Of a DNA stretch of 64,000 bases, positions 35,297-43,764 are shown one piece after another (position 1 is the stretch's first letter; every line of letters begins with the position of its first letter). The notes under the pieces were generated by a model. That model saw only the letters and a list, made by a program, of their open reading frames with translations. It made no database searches and was not told the DNA's origin. Both the position numbers and the translations under genes were made by a program. This DNA is from Rhizobium sp. 007 (lineage in GTDB: Bacteria > Pseudomonadota > Alphaproteobacteria > Rhizobiales > Rhizobiaceae): positions 1 to 64,000 of the forward strand of contig NZ_CP064190.1 in the NCBI RefSeq assembly GCF_015353075.1, written 5' to 3'.

Positions 35297-36385
35297 TCAT
35301 TGAGCGTTCAACATCAGTTCTACGTTGTCCTCGCGTTCCCGCTTTTGGACGCAAGCCTTCTCCGTCGGGCTCCATTCGAGCTCCTGGCGCGGATCGCACA
35401 AACCGGTCGTTTCGCGATCCTCCTTATCGTCATCATCCTTGAAATCGCTCGTGCGCGAGGATCCGGACAGGCCGCTAAGATCAACCGCGTTACGGGAGTT
35501 CATCAGATCCGCCATCGTTGTGCCGAGGCGGATGACCTGGTTCATCATTTCGAGATTGGCATTGCGGGCACCGGAGTTGTGGTCCCAACTGTCCTGGATT
35601 GTGCCGCTGGACATCGCGCTCAACTGTTGCAGCCACGACGCGACGTTGCCGCCGCCTTCCCCGATCGCCTGCGACGTCGCCATGGAATTGATGGTAGAAT
35701 CTCGCATCCCGGTAAAGGACGTCGATCCACCGCCATAGTTCACCGGGATATTGGCAACGTCGGAACCGCCGAAGGCAGGAAGCCACTTTTGGGTGATGTT
35801 CGCGACATACCCTTGCGTTTCCTTGAATGGAGGAATCCCGCCATACTTCTGTACGTTGCCGGGTCCCGCATTGTAGGCGGCCAGCGCCAGATTGGTGTTG
35901 CCGTTGAACCGGCGAAGCTGTTGCTTCAGGTAGCGCGCCCCGCCTCGGAGATTGTCTTCGATATTGTGCGGGTCGACCCCGAGATCTTTTGCCGTGCCAG
36001 GCATGAGTTGAGAAAGCCCGATCGCGCCGACCGGTGATTTCGCACACGGATTGAACCGGCTTTCCTGATAGACGAGCGCCATGAAGAGGCTTTCGTCGAC
36101 GCCTTCTTCCTGGGCAACTCGCTTCACAAGGCCCGTGATTTCCGGGTTGGCCGTTGCGGCGGAAGCGGCGTCACCGCTGCGACCTGGACGATACATCGAG
36201 CAGGTCACGCTCTTGCTGACCGTATGACGGTCACTATCCGTCTTCTCGATTTCCGTCGTCGTCTGGCCGCGTTTGGTGTCGGTCTCGAGCACCTTGCCGT
36301 CAAGCACCGGCACCTGAGAGTGCGCCGTTCCGGAGGCACCAAGGCACAGCGCAGAAATCACCCACAAAGCAGGACTCTTCCTCAT
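35297..36385 (-). CDS. Lytic transglycosylase (VirB1-like) with VirB5-like N-terminus
   Basis: A 362-residue secreted murein hydrolase that opens the peptidoglycan for the channel. The signal peptide ([20 protein letters not shown]) is followed by [20 protein letters not shown], closely like the mature start of the neighbouring VirB5. The SLT domain (about residues 85-200) has the catalytic glutamate in [35 protein letters not shown] and the [11 protein letters not shown] ending. The C-terminal tail is acidic. Its ATG overlaps the virB4 stop (ATGA), so it lies between virB4 and virB5 instead of first in the operon; a second transglycosylase holds that place. Confidence 0.9.
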   Translation of the reverse strand: MRKSPALWVISALCLGASGTAHSQVPVLDGKVLETDTKRGQTTTEIEKTDSDRHTVSKSVTCSMYRPGRSGDAASAATANPEITGLVKRVAQEEGVDESLFMALVYQESRFNPCAKSPVGAIGLSQLMPGTAKDLGVDPHNIEDNLRGGARYLKQQLRRFNGNTNLALAAYNAGPGNVQKYGGIPPFKETQGYVANITQKWLPAFGGSDVANIPVNYGGGSTSFTGMRDSTINSMATSQAIGEGGGNVASWLQQLSAMSSGTIQDSWDHNSGARNANLEMMNQVIRLGTTMADLMNSRNAVDLSGLSGSSRTSDFKDDDDKEDRETTGLCDPRQELEWSPTEKACVQKREREDNVELMLNAQ

Positions 36386-38841
36386 TCGGCCTTCTCCCAT
36401 CCGCAAAATTCAGCCAACCAATTTTCAGGCTCGTCACCATATTGTTCCCGAAGCGCCGCGCACTCCTCGACAGTCTCCTTGCGGCCGGAAAGCACCTTCA
36501 CGAGATCGGGCATGGCGGAGAGATCGAGCCGAGCGATAACCGAGTCATTGCCGTGCTTGATCAGGAAAGTTCGCTTTTCGGGCGGAGTGTTCTTGATGAA
36601 GTTGAATTCCTTCACCGTCAGGCCAAAGCGCTTGATGTAGCTCTCTTCGTCGGCCCGCGGGTTCGGAAAGTGAATGTTCGTCGCCGACTGCTCGATCAGC
36701 GTATGCGAGGCTTTTGCCTTGGCGATATCCGCCGCGGACTGGGTGCCGAAGCCAACAATGCCGTTGAGCTTGCGGATGGTTTTCATCTTGTCGACGATGA
36801 ACGCCGAAAATGTTTCGTCCATAAGGAGCTGCCAGCCCTCGTCCATGAAGAGCATGACCGGGTTTCCGTCGAGCAGCTCGTCAAGACGATGATAGAGGTA
36901 CATCAGCGCCGGCGTGCGGAGATCCTCGTTGCCGAGGATGTTCGTCATGTCGAACCCAAACACGCTGCGCCCCGAGAAAGAGAGGACGTCGCGCTGGGCG
37001 TTGAAAAGCCACGCTTTTTCTCCTTCGATCCAAGGCCGCAGGCGAGAGTGAAGGTCATTGGCATCCGCCCGCGACCGGCCCACAAGGAGGGCGGCCAGGT
37101 TCGCTAAATTGCGCTCCGTCGCAGGTTCCTGCATCAGGCGGACGATCGCCCTTTCAAGCGTATCCTCGTCTTCCTGAGTGAAGTCGCTGCGATCACCGGA
37201 GCGCAGCATTGCCTTCAAGAGGCGAAGGAGGAATTCGCGGTTTGGGCCGGTATTTTCGAGCTGCAGCGGGTTAAAGCCGGTCGGCGTTCCCGGTGACAGC
37301 ACCTCATATGAACCGCCAATCGCCCTTACGAAGATTTCCGCGCCGCGATCCTTGTCGAAGAACACGGCTTTCGGCGTCGGTGAAACGCGCATCGCCTGTG
37401 CGAGCAGGAAAGTCAAAGCGACCGTCTTACCGGAGCCGGTTGGTCCTGTGACGAGGAAGTGCCCGATGTCGCGGCGATGGAAGTTGAACCAGTACGGCGT
37501 CTGCGACGTGGTTTCGAGGATCGTGATCGGCAGTCCCCAATGAGTGCGATCGGCCTGGCCCGTCGCGAAATTGTGCATCGAGGACAAGCCGGAGAAATTC
37601 GCGCTCGACAGCATCGCTTTGCGGGCGATGTAGCTGTGGTTGCCGGGCAGTTGCGCCCAAAAGCCTGCTTCCAGGTTCAGATCTTCGCGAAGCCAGTTGA
37701 TATTCATGTCGGTAAGGCAGGCGCCGAGTTCGGAAACCGTGCGGCTGAGGCCTTGGAGGTCGCGGGAGAGGCATAGAAGCGAAAGATGATGGAAGCCGAA
37801 GACGGCTTCCTGGTTCATCAGGCTATTGAGCGCATAGTCGATATCCTGCTCGACCGAGCTGCCGGATTCGTCCGACGCTCTGATTTGCCGCTGCAAGCGG
37901 CTAATTCGCTCTTGGGCGATCGGCTTGTCGGCGATCGTGAAGGATTGCGTCAGAATGAATTCGTGGTTCACCTGCAACAAGCCATCGAGCATGCCCGGGC
38001 CGGTAAAAGGCGGGTATTCCTTGATCGACAGGAGCGCGCCAAAGCGGTTGTCTTCATCTACCGCCGCTTGAGCCTGCATGGTCCGTTTGCTGAAATGGAG
38101 TCGCGACGTGCCCACGTAATTGCGGATACCCATGCGTGGCAGGCGCATTTTACGCGGCACGCCGCATGTCAGAATCGTATTGAAAAATTCGCAGGGCTCG
38201 GAGTAGGGCTCGCCCCTTTCCTTCTCCTCCTGTCCTTCGATCTTGGCCTCGTCGTCATTCCTGCGACGATAGGTAATGCCGAGCGCCCGCGCTCCATATT
38301 TGTGCAGATCGCGCACGATGTTGCCGATCAGCTCTTCAAGCTCTGTAACATCTTCGCGCGTTTGCTGGACCCGAGCATCTTTGTTGGCCCTGTCGAAGAT
38401 CCTTTTCAGCGTGTCGCCGACGCCAAGAGCGCCCCGCATGCCAGAGCGCACAATGGTCAGGTAAATCTCGTTCGTGAACATGCGCTTATGGCGCAGTTGC
38501 TCCATATAACGCTTGTTCAAAAGATTGCAGAACGATGAGTCATACGCGCCGCCAATCTCTGTTTCGACATCTCGGCGGATCACGGTCGACCAAAGAGAAT
38601 AGCGGCTGGATCCCAAGGCTCGGATCATCGTGTTTTGCACGACCGAGCGCATGTTGAGCTCAGCCTGGTCTTCCGTTTGGAAGAACAGGCCATCAAGTTT
38701 GATGACGCTCAAAAGTGAGCCGTTTTCCAGTCCGATCACCGTATCGGAGACGTGCCGCAGATAGGGTATATGAGTCGACATGGGCCGCTCATTGCTGGCG
38801 ACCTTTCCAAATCCAAGCTCTTCTTTGACGACTTTCAGCAT
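36382..38841 (-). CDS. virB4: T4SS ATPase VirB4
   Basis: The largest channel ATPase, 819 residues. Seen are the N-terminal CagE/TrbE/VirB part ([20 protein letters not shown]), Walker A ([20 protein letters not shown]), Walker B ([15 protein letters not shown]) and the [20 protein letters not shown] motif. ATG 38841 lies 2 bases after the virB3 stop and starts [20 protein letters not shown]; the frame remains open upstream through virB3 but without family similarity. Confidence 0.95.
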   Translation of the reverse strand: MLKVVKEELGFGKVASNERPMSTHIPYLRHVSDTVIGLENGSLLSVIKLDGLFFQTEDQAELNMRSVVQNTMIRALGSSRYSLWSTVIRRDVETEIGGAYDSSFCNLLNKRYMEQLRHKRMFTNEIYLTIVRSGMRGALGVGDTLKRIFDRANKDARVQQTREDVTELEELIGNIVRDLHKYGARALGITYRRRNDDEAKIEGQEEKERGEPYSEPCEFFNTILTCGVPRKMRLPRMGIRNYVGTSRLHFSKRTMQAQAAVDEDNRFGALLSIKEYPPFTGPGMLDGLLQVNHEFILTQSFTIADKPIAQERISRLQRQIRASDESGSSVEQDIDYALNSLMNQEAVFGFHHLSLLCLSRDLQGLSRTVSELGACLTDMNINWLREDLNLEAGFWAQLPGNHSYIARKAMLSSANFSGLSSMHNFATGQADRTHWGLPITILETTSQTPYWFNFHRRDIGHFLVTGPTGSGKTVALTFLLAQAMRVSPTPKAVFFDKDRGAEIFVRAIGGSYEVLSPGTPTGFNPLQLENTGPNREFLLRLLKAMLRSGDRSDFTQEDEDTLERAIVRLMQEPATERNLANLAALLVGRSRADANDLHSRLRPWIEGEKAWLFNAQRDVLSFSGRSVFGFDMTNILGNEDLRTPALMYLYHRLDELLDGNPVMLFMDEGWQLLMDETFSAFIVDKMKTIRKLNGIVGFGTQSAADIAKAKASHTLIEQSATNIHFPNPRADEESYIKRFGLTVKEFNFIKNTPPEKRTFLIKHGNDSVIARLDLSAMPDLVKVLSGRKETVEECAALREQYGDEPENWLAEFCGWEKAE

Positions 38842-38843
38842 GA

Positions 38844-39143
38844 TTACGGTCCGTAAGAGTTGGTGCCCCAAAAGCGCTTGTTGGGCGTGCGCGGCGTCTT
38901 GCGCGACGTCACCTGCAGCACGTCGAGGATCTTGTTGTCCCAGGTGCAGAGCGAGAATAGGACGAGGTAGGCAACCGGCGCGATCAGCAGCGCCAGAAGG
39001 TGGTTTGTTGCCAGCCAGCCAATGATGGTGACGCCGACGATCAGCACCACCGCCATATAAGGCACACCCCAAAGCGTTGGGGACCGTGTTAATCCGATCA
39101 CCAGCGGCGTCAGAGATGGCTTTTCGTCCTGAAACTCGCTCAT
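38844..39143 (-). CDS. virB3: T4SS protein VirB3
   Basis: A 99-residue inner-membrane protein with two hydrophobic helices (AVVLIVGVTIIGWLATNHLL; ALLIAPVAYLVLFSLC) and the VirB3 start PLVIGLTRSPTLWGVPYMA. It sits 2 bases after virB2 and 2 bases before virB4, the standard order. It associates with VirB4 and pilin. Confidence 0.95.
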   Translation of the reverse strand: MSEFQDEKPSLTPLVIGLTRSPTLWGVPYMAVVLIVGVTIIGWLATNHLLALLIAPVAYLVLFSLCTWDNKILDVLQVTSRKTPRTPNKRFWGTNSYGP

Positions 39144-39145
39144 GA

Positions 39146-39493
39146 TCAGTTGCCGCCGCCGACAGACGAAATCATCTGGTCAACGATCGACGGCGCACCG
39201 AAAACAAGACCAATGCCAATGACGACCGCGCCCGCCGTGAACCACGAAAGACGGCCGGCGAAGGCGAGGAAGCCAAGTCCGATGACGGCAATGATCGCCA
39301 TCAGGCGGCCGAAAGGACCGGTGATGAAATCGACGATCATCTGGACTGCGGTTTGAAGCGGCGCGAAGGCGCCTCCTCCAGCAGCCTGCGCAAAGGCGAT
39401 ATCGGCGCCAACGATCTGGATAGCGGCCACGAGACCGAACAAAGCCGCAAGCTTGACGGCCTGAGACTTCCCTGTTTGCATTGCAATCTGCAT
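39146..39493 (-). CDS. virB2: T4SS major pilin VirB2
   Basis: A 115-residue prepilin with a long signal region (LAALFGLVAAIQIVGADIAF) and two helices (LMAIIAVIGLGFLAFAG; AGAVVIGIGLVFGAPSIVD). Mature pilin probably starts after AFAQ. ATG 39493 is chosen with a GGAGAGAAG ribosome binding site; a TTG five codons upstream would overlap the preceding gene. Confidence 0.9.
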   Translation of the reverse strand: MQIAMQTGKSQAVKLAALFGLVAAIQIVGADIAFAQAAGGGAFAPLQTAVQMIVDFITGPFGRLMAIIAVIGLGFLAFAGRLSWFTAGAVVIGIGLVFGAPSIVDQMISSVGGGN

Positions 39494-39504
39494 ACTTCTC
39501 TCCT

Positions 39505-40464
39505 TCAAAAGTGCATCACACCGCCGACAAACGTGCCGGTTTTCTTCACAGCGATGACACCAGCGTCCCCGCTGTCACTCGCATCCGAGACCGCTTGCTG
39601 AGCGGGCTTTCTGGATTTGCCTTTTGCCGCCGGCATGGGCAGCCCGAGCTGATAGTTCACGACCTTGGCGACGTATCCGATCGTTTCTTGAAAGGGCGGG
39701 ATGCCACCGTGTTCATAGATCCGCTGTTCGCCGCTGTTGTAGGCGGCCGCGACGAGTAGCGGGTTTTGGAACTCATCGAGCAGTACCCGCAGATACTTCA
39801 TGCCGCCCTCGATGTTCTGCGCCGGATCACAGACATCCTTGACGCCAAAACGAGCGGCCGTAGCCGGCATGAGCTGCATCGGCCCGCGAGCGCCCTTGGG
39901 CGAGTTGCGGCTTTGATCAAAGCCGCTCTCTGCCCAGGCGATTGCCGCCGCGAAGACTTCATCGACGCTGTACTTCCGCGCCGTCTGGATCACCAAAGAC
40001 TTAATTTCGTCAGTGTTTAGCGGAGACGGACCACATTCATGCACTTCATTGGTGCTGCTGTTTGCCTGAAAATGTGCATCAAATTGCTTTATTGAGCCTG
40101 TCGGTAGTTGCACATTTTCAGCGTTTTGCGCCGCGCCAATGACGGTCGCAGAATAGCCTAAAGCTGCATCAATATGGTTCGATCCCCTAAATTTTGGTTG
40201 GTTTTCATCTGCGTTGTCGGTCTGCTTTACGACTCCATCGGTGCCAAGAACGAACTCCTTTTCGGACCCATGCCATCGTTCCTCAAAGTTCGTTGCCAGC
40301 TCAGTATTACTCTTAGTCTGCCAAGTTCTTTTATTATCAGCAATATTTTCAGTTTTATGACCGTCTTGGGCGTGACAAATCCCGCCCAGGATCATGGTCA
40401 AAAGGGCAGTCCCCGCCAATGCGGCCTTACCCGAACTGCCTGCAATTCTAGCCCTTTTTTCCAT
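39505..40464 (-). CDS. virB1: Lytic transglycosylase VirB1, first gene of the T4SS operon
   Basis: A 319-residue secreted SLT-domain enzyme. The signal peptide (AALAGTALLTMILGGICHAQ) is followed by a low-complexity stretch of about 130 residues without known domain. The catalytic domain comes after, with the glutamate in AIAWAESGFDQS, GPMQLMPATAARFGVKDVC and VAAAYNSGEQRIYEHGG. ATG 40464 (MEKRARIAGSSGKAALAG) gives the proper signal. It ends 11 bases before virB2 and is the usual virB1 by position. The promoter of the operon should lie in the 157 bases upstream, shared with the divergent operon. Confidence 0.85.
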   Translation of the reverse strand: MEKRARIAGSSGKAALAGTALLTMILGGICHAQDGHKTENIADNKRTWQTKSNTELATNFEERWHGSEKEFVLGTDGVVKQTDNADENQPKFRGSNHIDAALGYSATVIGAAQNAENVQLPTGSIKQFDAHFQANSSTNEVHECGPSPLNTDEIKSLVIQTARKYSVDEVFAAAIAWAESGFDQSRNSPKGARGPMQLMPATAARFGVKDVCDPAQNIEGGMKYLRVLLDEFQNPLLVAAAYNSGEQRIYEHGGIPPFQETIGYVAKVVNYQLGLPMPAAKGKSRKPAQQAVSDASDSGDAGVIAVKKTGTFVGGVMHF

Positions 40465-40621
40465 CGGCCCCCGCCACTTGCGGTGTTGTGATTGACACGA
40501 AAACTGAGTAAGTTGGTGAACGCGTGACATCGATGTGGTTCAGCGATACACTTTTTTGCTGCACACTTAAACCCCTTTTCGCGTGGCAATAGACGGAAGC
40601 AATATGGGTAAGGGCTAGAAA
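40465..40621. promoter_or_regulatory. Divergent promoter region of the two transfer operons
   Basis: The only gap between the leftward virB1-virD4 operon and the rightward operon starting at 40622. It must carry both promoters. AT-rich hexamer-like stretches are present (TTGACA-like TTGACACG around 40492), but I cannot fix -35/-10 boxes with confidence. Confidence 0.5.
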
Positions 40622-41230
40622 ATGAAACGGATGATAATTGCTGCAGTCGCAAGTTGCGTAATGGCAACACCCGCCTTGTCCGTTACGGACATCAACAAGG
40701 ACTACATTAAGTCCCTGGTAGCACCGGGAAAGACCGTGCTGGTGATCGAGTATTATGACGGGAGCGGCAAAGTCGGCGACCGCAAAGGCTATGCAACAAC
40801 AGCCGGCTTCAAGGCTGTTTCGCCAACTGACTTCCGTGTAGACGAGAAAACGACACTGCACCTTTATGGGCTTGAGCCTTGCAAAGGCGAGATGGTCAAT
40901 CGCAACGAAGACTTCTCCGGGACATGCACCGACTTTGCGCAGCAGCAGCTTCAAATCATGCTGCAAAACCCCAAGGTCGTATTTTGCCGCGCCTTCGTGA
41001 GCGAGCAAGGTGCCCCGGTCCAGAACGCGACTTGCTACGGCTACTATAATTTTCCCGGAAGTCTCGATTCCGTCGATATGTTTGAAGAGCAACTTCTATC
41101 GCTCGGTGCACTCCGCCTCTCAAAGAAGCCAGACGGAACGCCTGTTCGTCCAGATCTCGCCAAGGCCGAGGAAATCGGCCAGAAGGGCTCATTCGGAATG
41201 TGGGCCGATCCGAGGGTTAAGGGCCAATGA
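40622..41230 (+). CDS. Secreted SNase-fold-like protein, paralogue 1 (catalytically degenerate)
   Basis: A 202-residue exported protein (signal peptide RMIIAAVASCVMATPALS). The middle contains LHLYGLEPCKGE, at the position where staphylococcal-nuclease-type proteins have RLxxIDAPE; arginine, aspartate and glutamate of the active site are not conserved. Cysteines in EPCKG, GTCTDFAQQQ, VVFCRAFV and ATCYGYYN suggest a disulphide-bonded periplasmic fold. It is the first of three tandem genes of this kind joined by ATGA overlaps. The SNase assignment rests mainly on comparison with its two neighbours. Confidence 0.55.
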   Translation: MKRMIIAAVASCVMATPALSVTDINKDYIKSLVAPGKTVLVIEYYDGSGKVGDRKGYATTAGFKAVSPTDFRVDEKTTLHLYGLEPCKGEMVNRNEDFSGTCTDFAQQQLQIMLQNPKVVFCRAFVSEQGAPVQNATCYGYYNFPGSLDSVDMFEEQLLSLGALRLSKKPDGTPVRPDLAKAEEIGQKGSFGMWADPRVKGQ

Positions 41231-41763
41231 GGAAAACTCTCATCCTCCTGTCGGTCCTCTTGCCAGCATCAGTCGCCGCAGCGCCCGATGGATATTTCGA
41301 TCTACTGCCTGGCGTCACTTTGGAAACGGGCGATACGTGGTCCTCGGACGGCAAGCGCTTCCGGCTCTATGGCGTTCAATCATGTTTGCGCGGCACTTCA
41401 TATACCGACAAGCACGGGCAGAAGCGCGATTGCGGCGAGGCCTCCCTTGCCGTGTTTGCTGCCTACATCAAGGACACCAAACCTGTTTGCGCCCCGGTGG
41501 CGAAGAAGGATGATACCGCCTACGTCGTCTGCTACGCCACCGTCGGAAAACAACGGCTCGACCTCGCGAACGTCCTGATCACAAGTGGATACGCCTTCGC
41601 AGCCCTCAACGGTGAGGGCCTGCCCTATCACGTCCCTTATGCCGTGGCCGAACAACTTGCTCGGGATAAGCGAGCAGGCCTCTGGCAATTTGAAGACGTG
41701 CAGCACCCGGCCATTCTCCTGAGCCGTGAGGTGAATGCACGAAAAAAGAAGGCAAACCCATGA
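41227..41763 (+). CDS. Secreted SNase-fold protein, paralogue 2 (catalytically degenerate)
   Basis: A 178-residue protein with a signal peptide (LILLSVLLPASVAAA). SNase-family landmarks are FRLYGVQSCLRG, the DCGEASLAVFAAYI helix, the DLANVLITSGYAFAA block and the ending AEQLARDKRAGLWQF. In place of D40 and E43 of the classic enzyme it has Gln and Leu, so it should not cleave nucleic acid. It could still bind DNA or another ligand in the periplasm. It overlaps both neighbours by four bases. Confidence 0.7.
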   Translation: MRKTLILLSVLLPASVAAAPDGYFDLLPGVTLETGDTWSSDGKRFRLYGVQSCLRGTSYTDKHGQKRDCGEASLAVFAAYIKDTKPVCAPVAKKDDTAYVVCYATVGKQRLDLANVLITSGYAFAALNGEGLPYHVPYAVAEQLARDKRAGLWQFEDVQHPAILLSREVNARKKKANP

Positions 41764-42455
41764 AGCGATACCTGTCCGCGGCCGCGGTTCTTACCGCGAT
41801 CGTCCAACCCGCTACGGCAGCTGATCTCGTCAAGAACCCGGCGGTGACGATCAGGCAGCAGCAGGATTGGTCCAATGTTCCGATATATCCCGTCTACAAA
41901 GGACGTGTTGCGGTCATGGATGGCCGAACCCTATGGTATCCTCAATATGCACAGCGCGTGCGCCTCGTCGACATCGATGCGTGCGAGCTCCCCCAATGGG
42001 CTCTTGATCCGAAATGGCTGAACCGTGAATGGCAGAAGGCACCTTCGCCAGTCCCTTGCGGCCCGCTCGCCAAAGCCTGGCTCAAAAGGACCTTAGGTAA
42101 CAAGTCGGTCGAATGCAGCGTCGTATCCTATGGCAATGACGGAATCCCGCAGGCGCGTTGCACGTCAGGCGGGCGCGACATTGCGGTGGAAATGCTTCGC
42201 GTCGGCTGGGCGCGTCTGGCGTCCCCTAACTCATACAACAGTCAGTACCTAGCTTATCAGCGGCACGCCATGGCCGCTCGCTATGGCATGTGGGCCACCT
42301 ATGTCCTCGACATGAACGAATGGCGACGTAAGGCAGTGGACAAGACGTTAGAGCGCCAGCCGATCGCTGATGCCAACCTCCTCGCCGAGCGCGAAAGTGA
42401 GATTTCACCTCCCTTCATCGACGCACGCAGGAAGCCTAAGAGGACAGACCGATAG
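41760..42455 (+). CDS. Secreted SNase-like nuclease, paralogue 3 (motif retained)
   Basis: A 231-residue protein with a signal peptide (YLSAAAVLTAIVQPATAAD). It carries VRLVDIDACELPQ, close to the SNase consensus RLxxIDAPE with arginine, aspartate and glutamate kept and Pro replaced by Cys. CGPLAKAWLKRTLG and EMLRVGWARLA with AARYGMWA complete the fold pattern. Of the three tandem paralogues this is the one most likely to be an active nuclease. Placement in the transfer region suggests activity in the envelope, perhaps on free DNA. Confidence 0.7.
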   Translation: MKRYLSAAAVLTAIVQPATAADLVKNPAVTIRQQQDWSNVPIYPVYKGRVAVMDGRTLWYPQYAQRVRLVDIDACELPQWALDPKWLNREWQKAPSPVPCGPLAKAWLKRTLGNKSVECSVVSYGNDGIPQARCTSGGRDIAVEMLRVGWARLASPNSYNSQYLAYQRHAMAARYGMWATYVLDMNEWRRKAVDKTLERQPIADANLLAERESEISPPFIDARRKPKRTDR

Positions 42456-42866
42456 TTGCCCGACTTCGCGCATATTGCGAACTCGTTCGCAACGGATCCG
42501 CTGGCGAGCCTGCTGCTCGCCATTCCGCTGTCGTTCGCGCTGATCGTCGTCTCGGAAAAAATCTGGTGGGTGCACGCGCCGTTGGCCGTGGGGCTTCTGA
42601 TCGTCTCAATCCTCTTTCTCGATCAACGTCATCTGGCGCTCGACTGCTTCCTGGCCGGTCTCTTCGCCTTTCCGCCGCTATGCCGGGACATCCCCAATCA
42701 GCCGCTTCTCTTTCGGATCGGGATCTTCTGGTTCTCAGCCTTCGCGCTCATCGCTGCCGTCATCTATGCGGCTGGGGATCGGGTGCAACACGTCGTTCCG
42801 ATCGACAAGCTGTTCGTCGGTCGGGCTTCTTCAGCCGCAACGATCAATGAGGACCAACTGACATGA
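42456..42866 (+). CDS. Small polytopic membrane protein of the transfer region
   Basis: A 136-residue protein, TTG start directly after the preceding stop, with about four hydrophobic helices (ASLLLAIPLSFALIVVSEKI; PLAVGLLIVSILFL; FLAGLFAFPPLC; IFWFSAFALIAAVIYAAG). It ends in the ATGA overlap with the TrbM-like gene. No family recognised; it probably works with the exported proteins of this operon. Confidence 0.6.
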   Translation: MPDFAHIANSFATDPLASLLLAIPLSFALIVVSEKIWWVHAPLAVGLLIVSILFLDQRHLALDCFLAGLFAFPPLCRDIPNQPLLFRIGIFWFSAFALIAAVIYAAGDRVQHVVPIDKLFVGRASSAATINEDQLT

Positions 42867-43444
42867 AACGTCTGCTCTATGCCGCCGCCAGCCTTACCGT
42901 TCTTGCTTTCGCGCCAACAGGCGCAAAGGCTGAGGATGCTTCCTGGGGCTGCCAGGTGCTGCTTTGCGCCGCCTCACAAAACCCGTCATGGCAAGGCGTT
43001 CCCTACTGCGTCCCGCCGATGAAAAAGCTCATCTCCGCAATGTCAAAGCCGGGGTTCGATTGGCCTATTTGCCACGAGGCGAAAGCCGGAGAACCTGGCC
43101 GGGAAGTCTTCGAGGAATGCCCTGCGGGCTCTCAGCCCGCCTCGAGCAGCAATGGAGATGATTATGGTTTCCGCGATGAAAAGGATCTGTGTGTCCGCAT
43201 CGTAGACAAGTGCAAGGATCGCTCCGAATTCCATCGCCTATATGGAAACGATGAAGCCAATGAGCAGAGCCGTATCACGCTCGAGGTCATTCGAAGCGGT
43301 CGCGATGACGATTTCTGGAATCAAGACAACGGCTGCAAGGTGAAAGTAACTTCGCCCCGGCCCCGTCGGGCGGACCCCTGGTTTTTTGACATTCCAAACG
43401 ACAAGGGCGTCAAAGAGCGCTTCTGGTTTAATCTCAGAACCTAA
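42863..43444 (+). CDS. TrbM-like exported protein
   Basis: A 193-residue periplasmic protein with a signal peptide (LLYAAASLTVLAFAPTGAKA). The mature start SWGCQVLLCAASQNPSW, then VPYCVPPMKKLISAMSKPGF and WPICHEA, is the TrbM/KikA pattern of conjugation systems. Conserved cysteines imply disulphides. It is coupled to the gene upstream by ATGA. TrbM is a non-essential transfer-region protein of uncertain function. Confidence 0.75.
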   Translation: MKRLLYAAASLTVLAFAPTGAKAEDASWGCQVLLCAASQNPSWQGVPYCVPPMKKLISAMSKPGFDWPICHEAKAGEPGREVFEECPAGSQPASSSNGDDYGFRDEKDLCVRIVDKCKDRSEFHRLYGNDEANEQSRITLEVIRSGRDDDFWNQDNGCKVKVTSPRPRRADPWFFDIPNDKGVKERFWFNLRT

Positions 43445-43455
43445 GGGGGAGCCCT

Positions 43456-43764
43456 ATGAACCAAAATATCCTATTGGTGGTCGCAGCGAGCGTCGGCCTC
43501 GTGGCCGGAGCTGGGGGCACCTATCTAGCGACCGCAGAGCCAAAGGTGGAAGCTCAGGCTATTTCAAAGGCCGAATTGGTCGCCGCTATCTCCGCCGACC
43601 CGTCCCTCTGCCCGATCCCGACAGTCGAGGCGCCGTCGGAGGCCGAAGCAACAACGGCCTACCGCAAAGCTCACGCGGCGTCTCCCCTCGTTTGGGACAG
43701 GAACAATATGCCGGAAATTTCCGTGGCGCTCGGACAATGCGACAAAGCCGCTTCAAGCAGCTAG
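43456..43764 (+). CDS. Small exported or membrane-anchored protein
   Basis: A 102-residue protein with a hydrophobic N-terminal helix (ILLVVAASVGLVAGAGGTYL) and a polar, Ala/Glu-rich remainder with two cysteines. It is the last gene of the rightward transfer operon. Its stop overlaps the 3' end of the ammonia-lyase gene on the other strand by 12 bases. Function unknown. Confidence 0.6.
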   Translation: MNQNILLVVAASVGLVAGAGGTYLATAEPKVEAQAISKAELVAAISADPSLCPIPTVEAPSEAEATTAYRKAHAASPLVWDRNNMPEISVALGQCDKAASSS

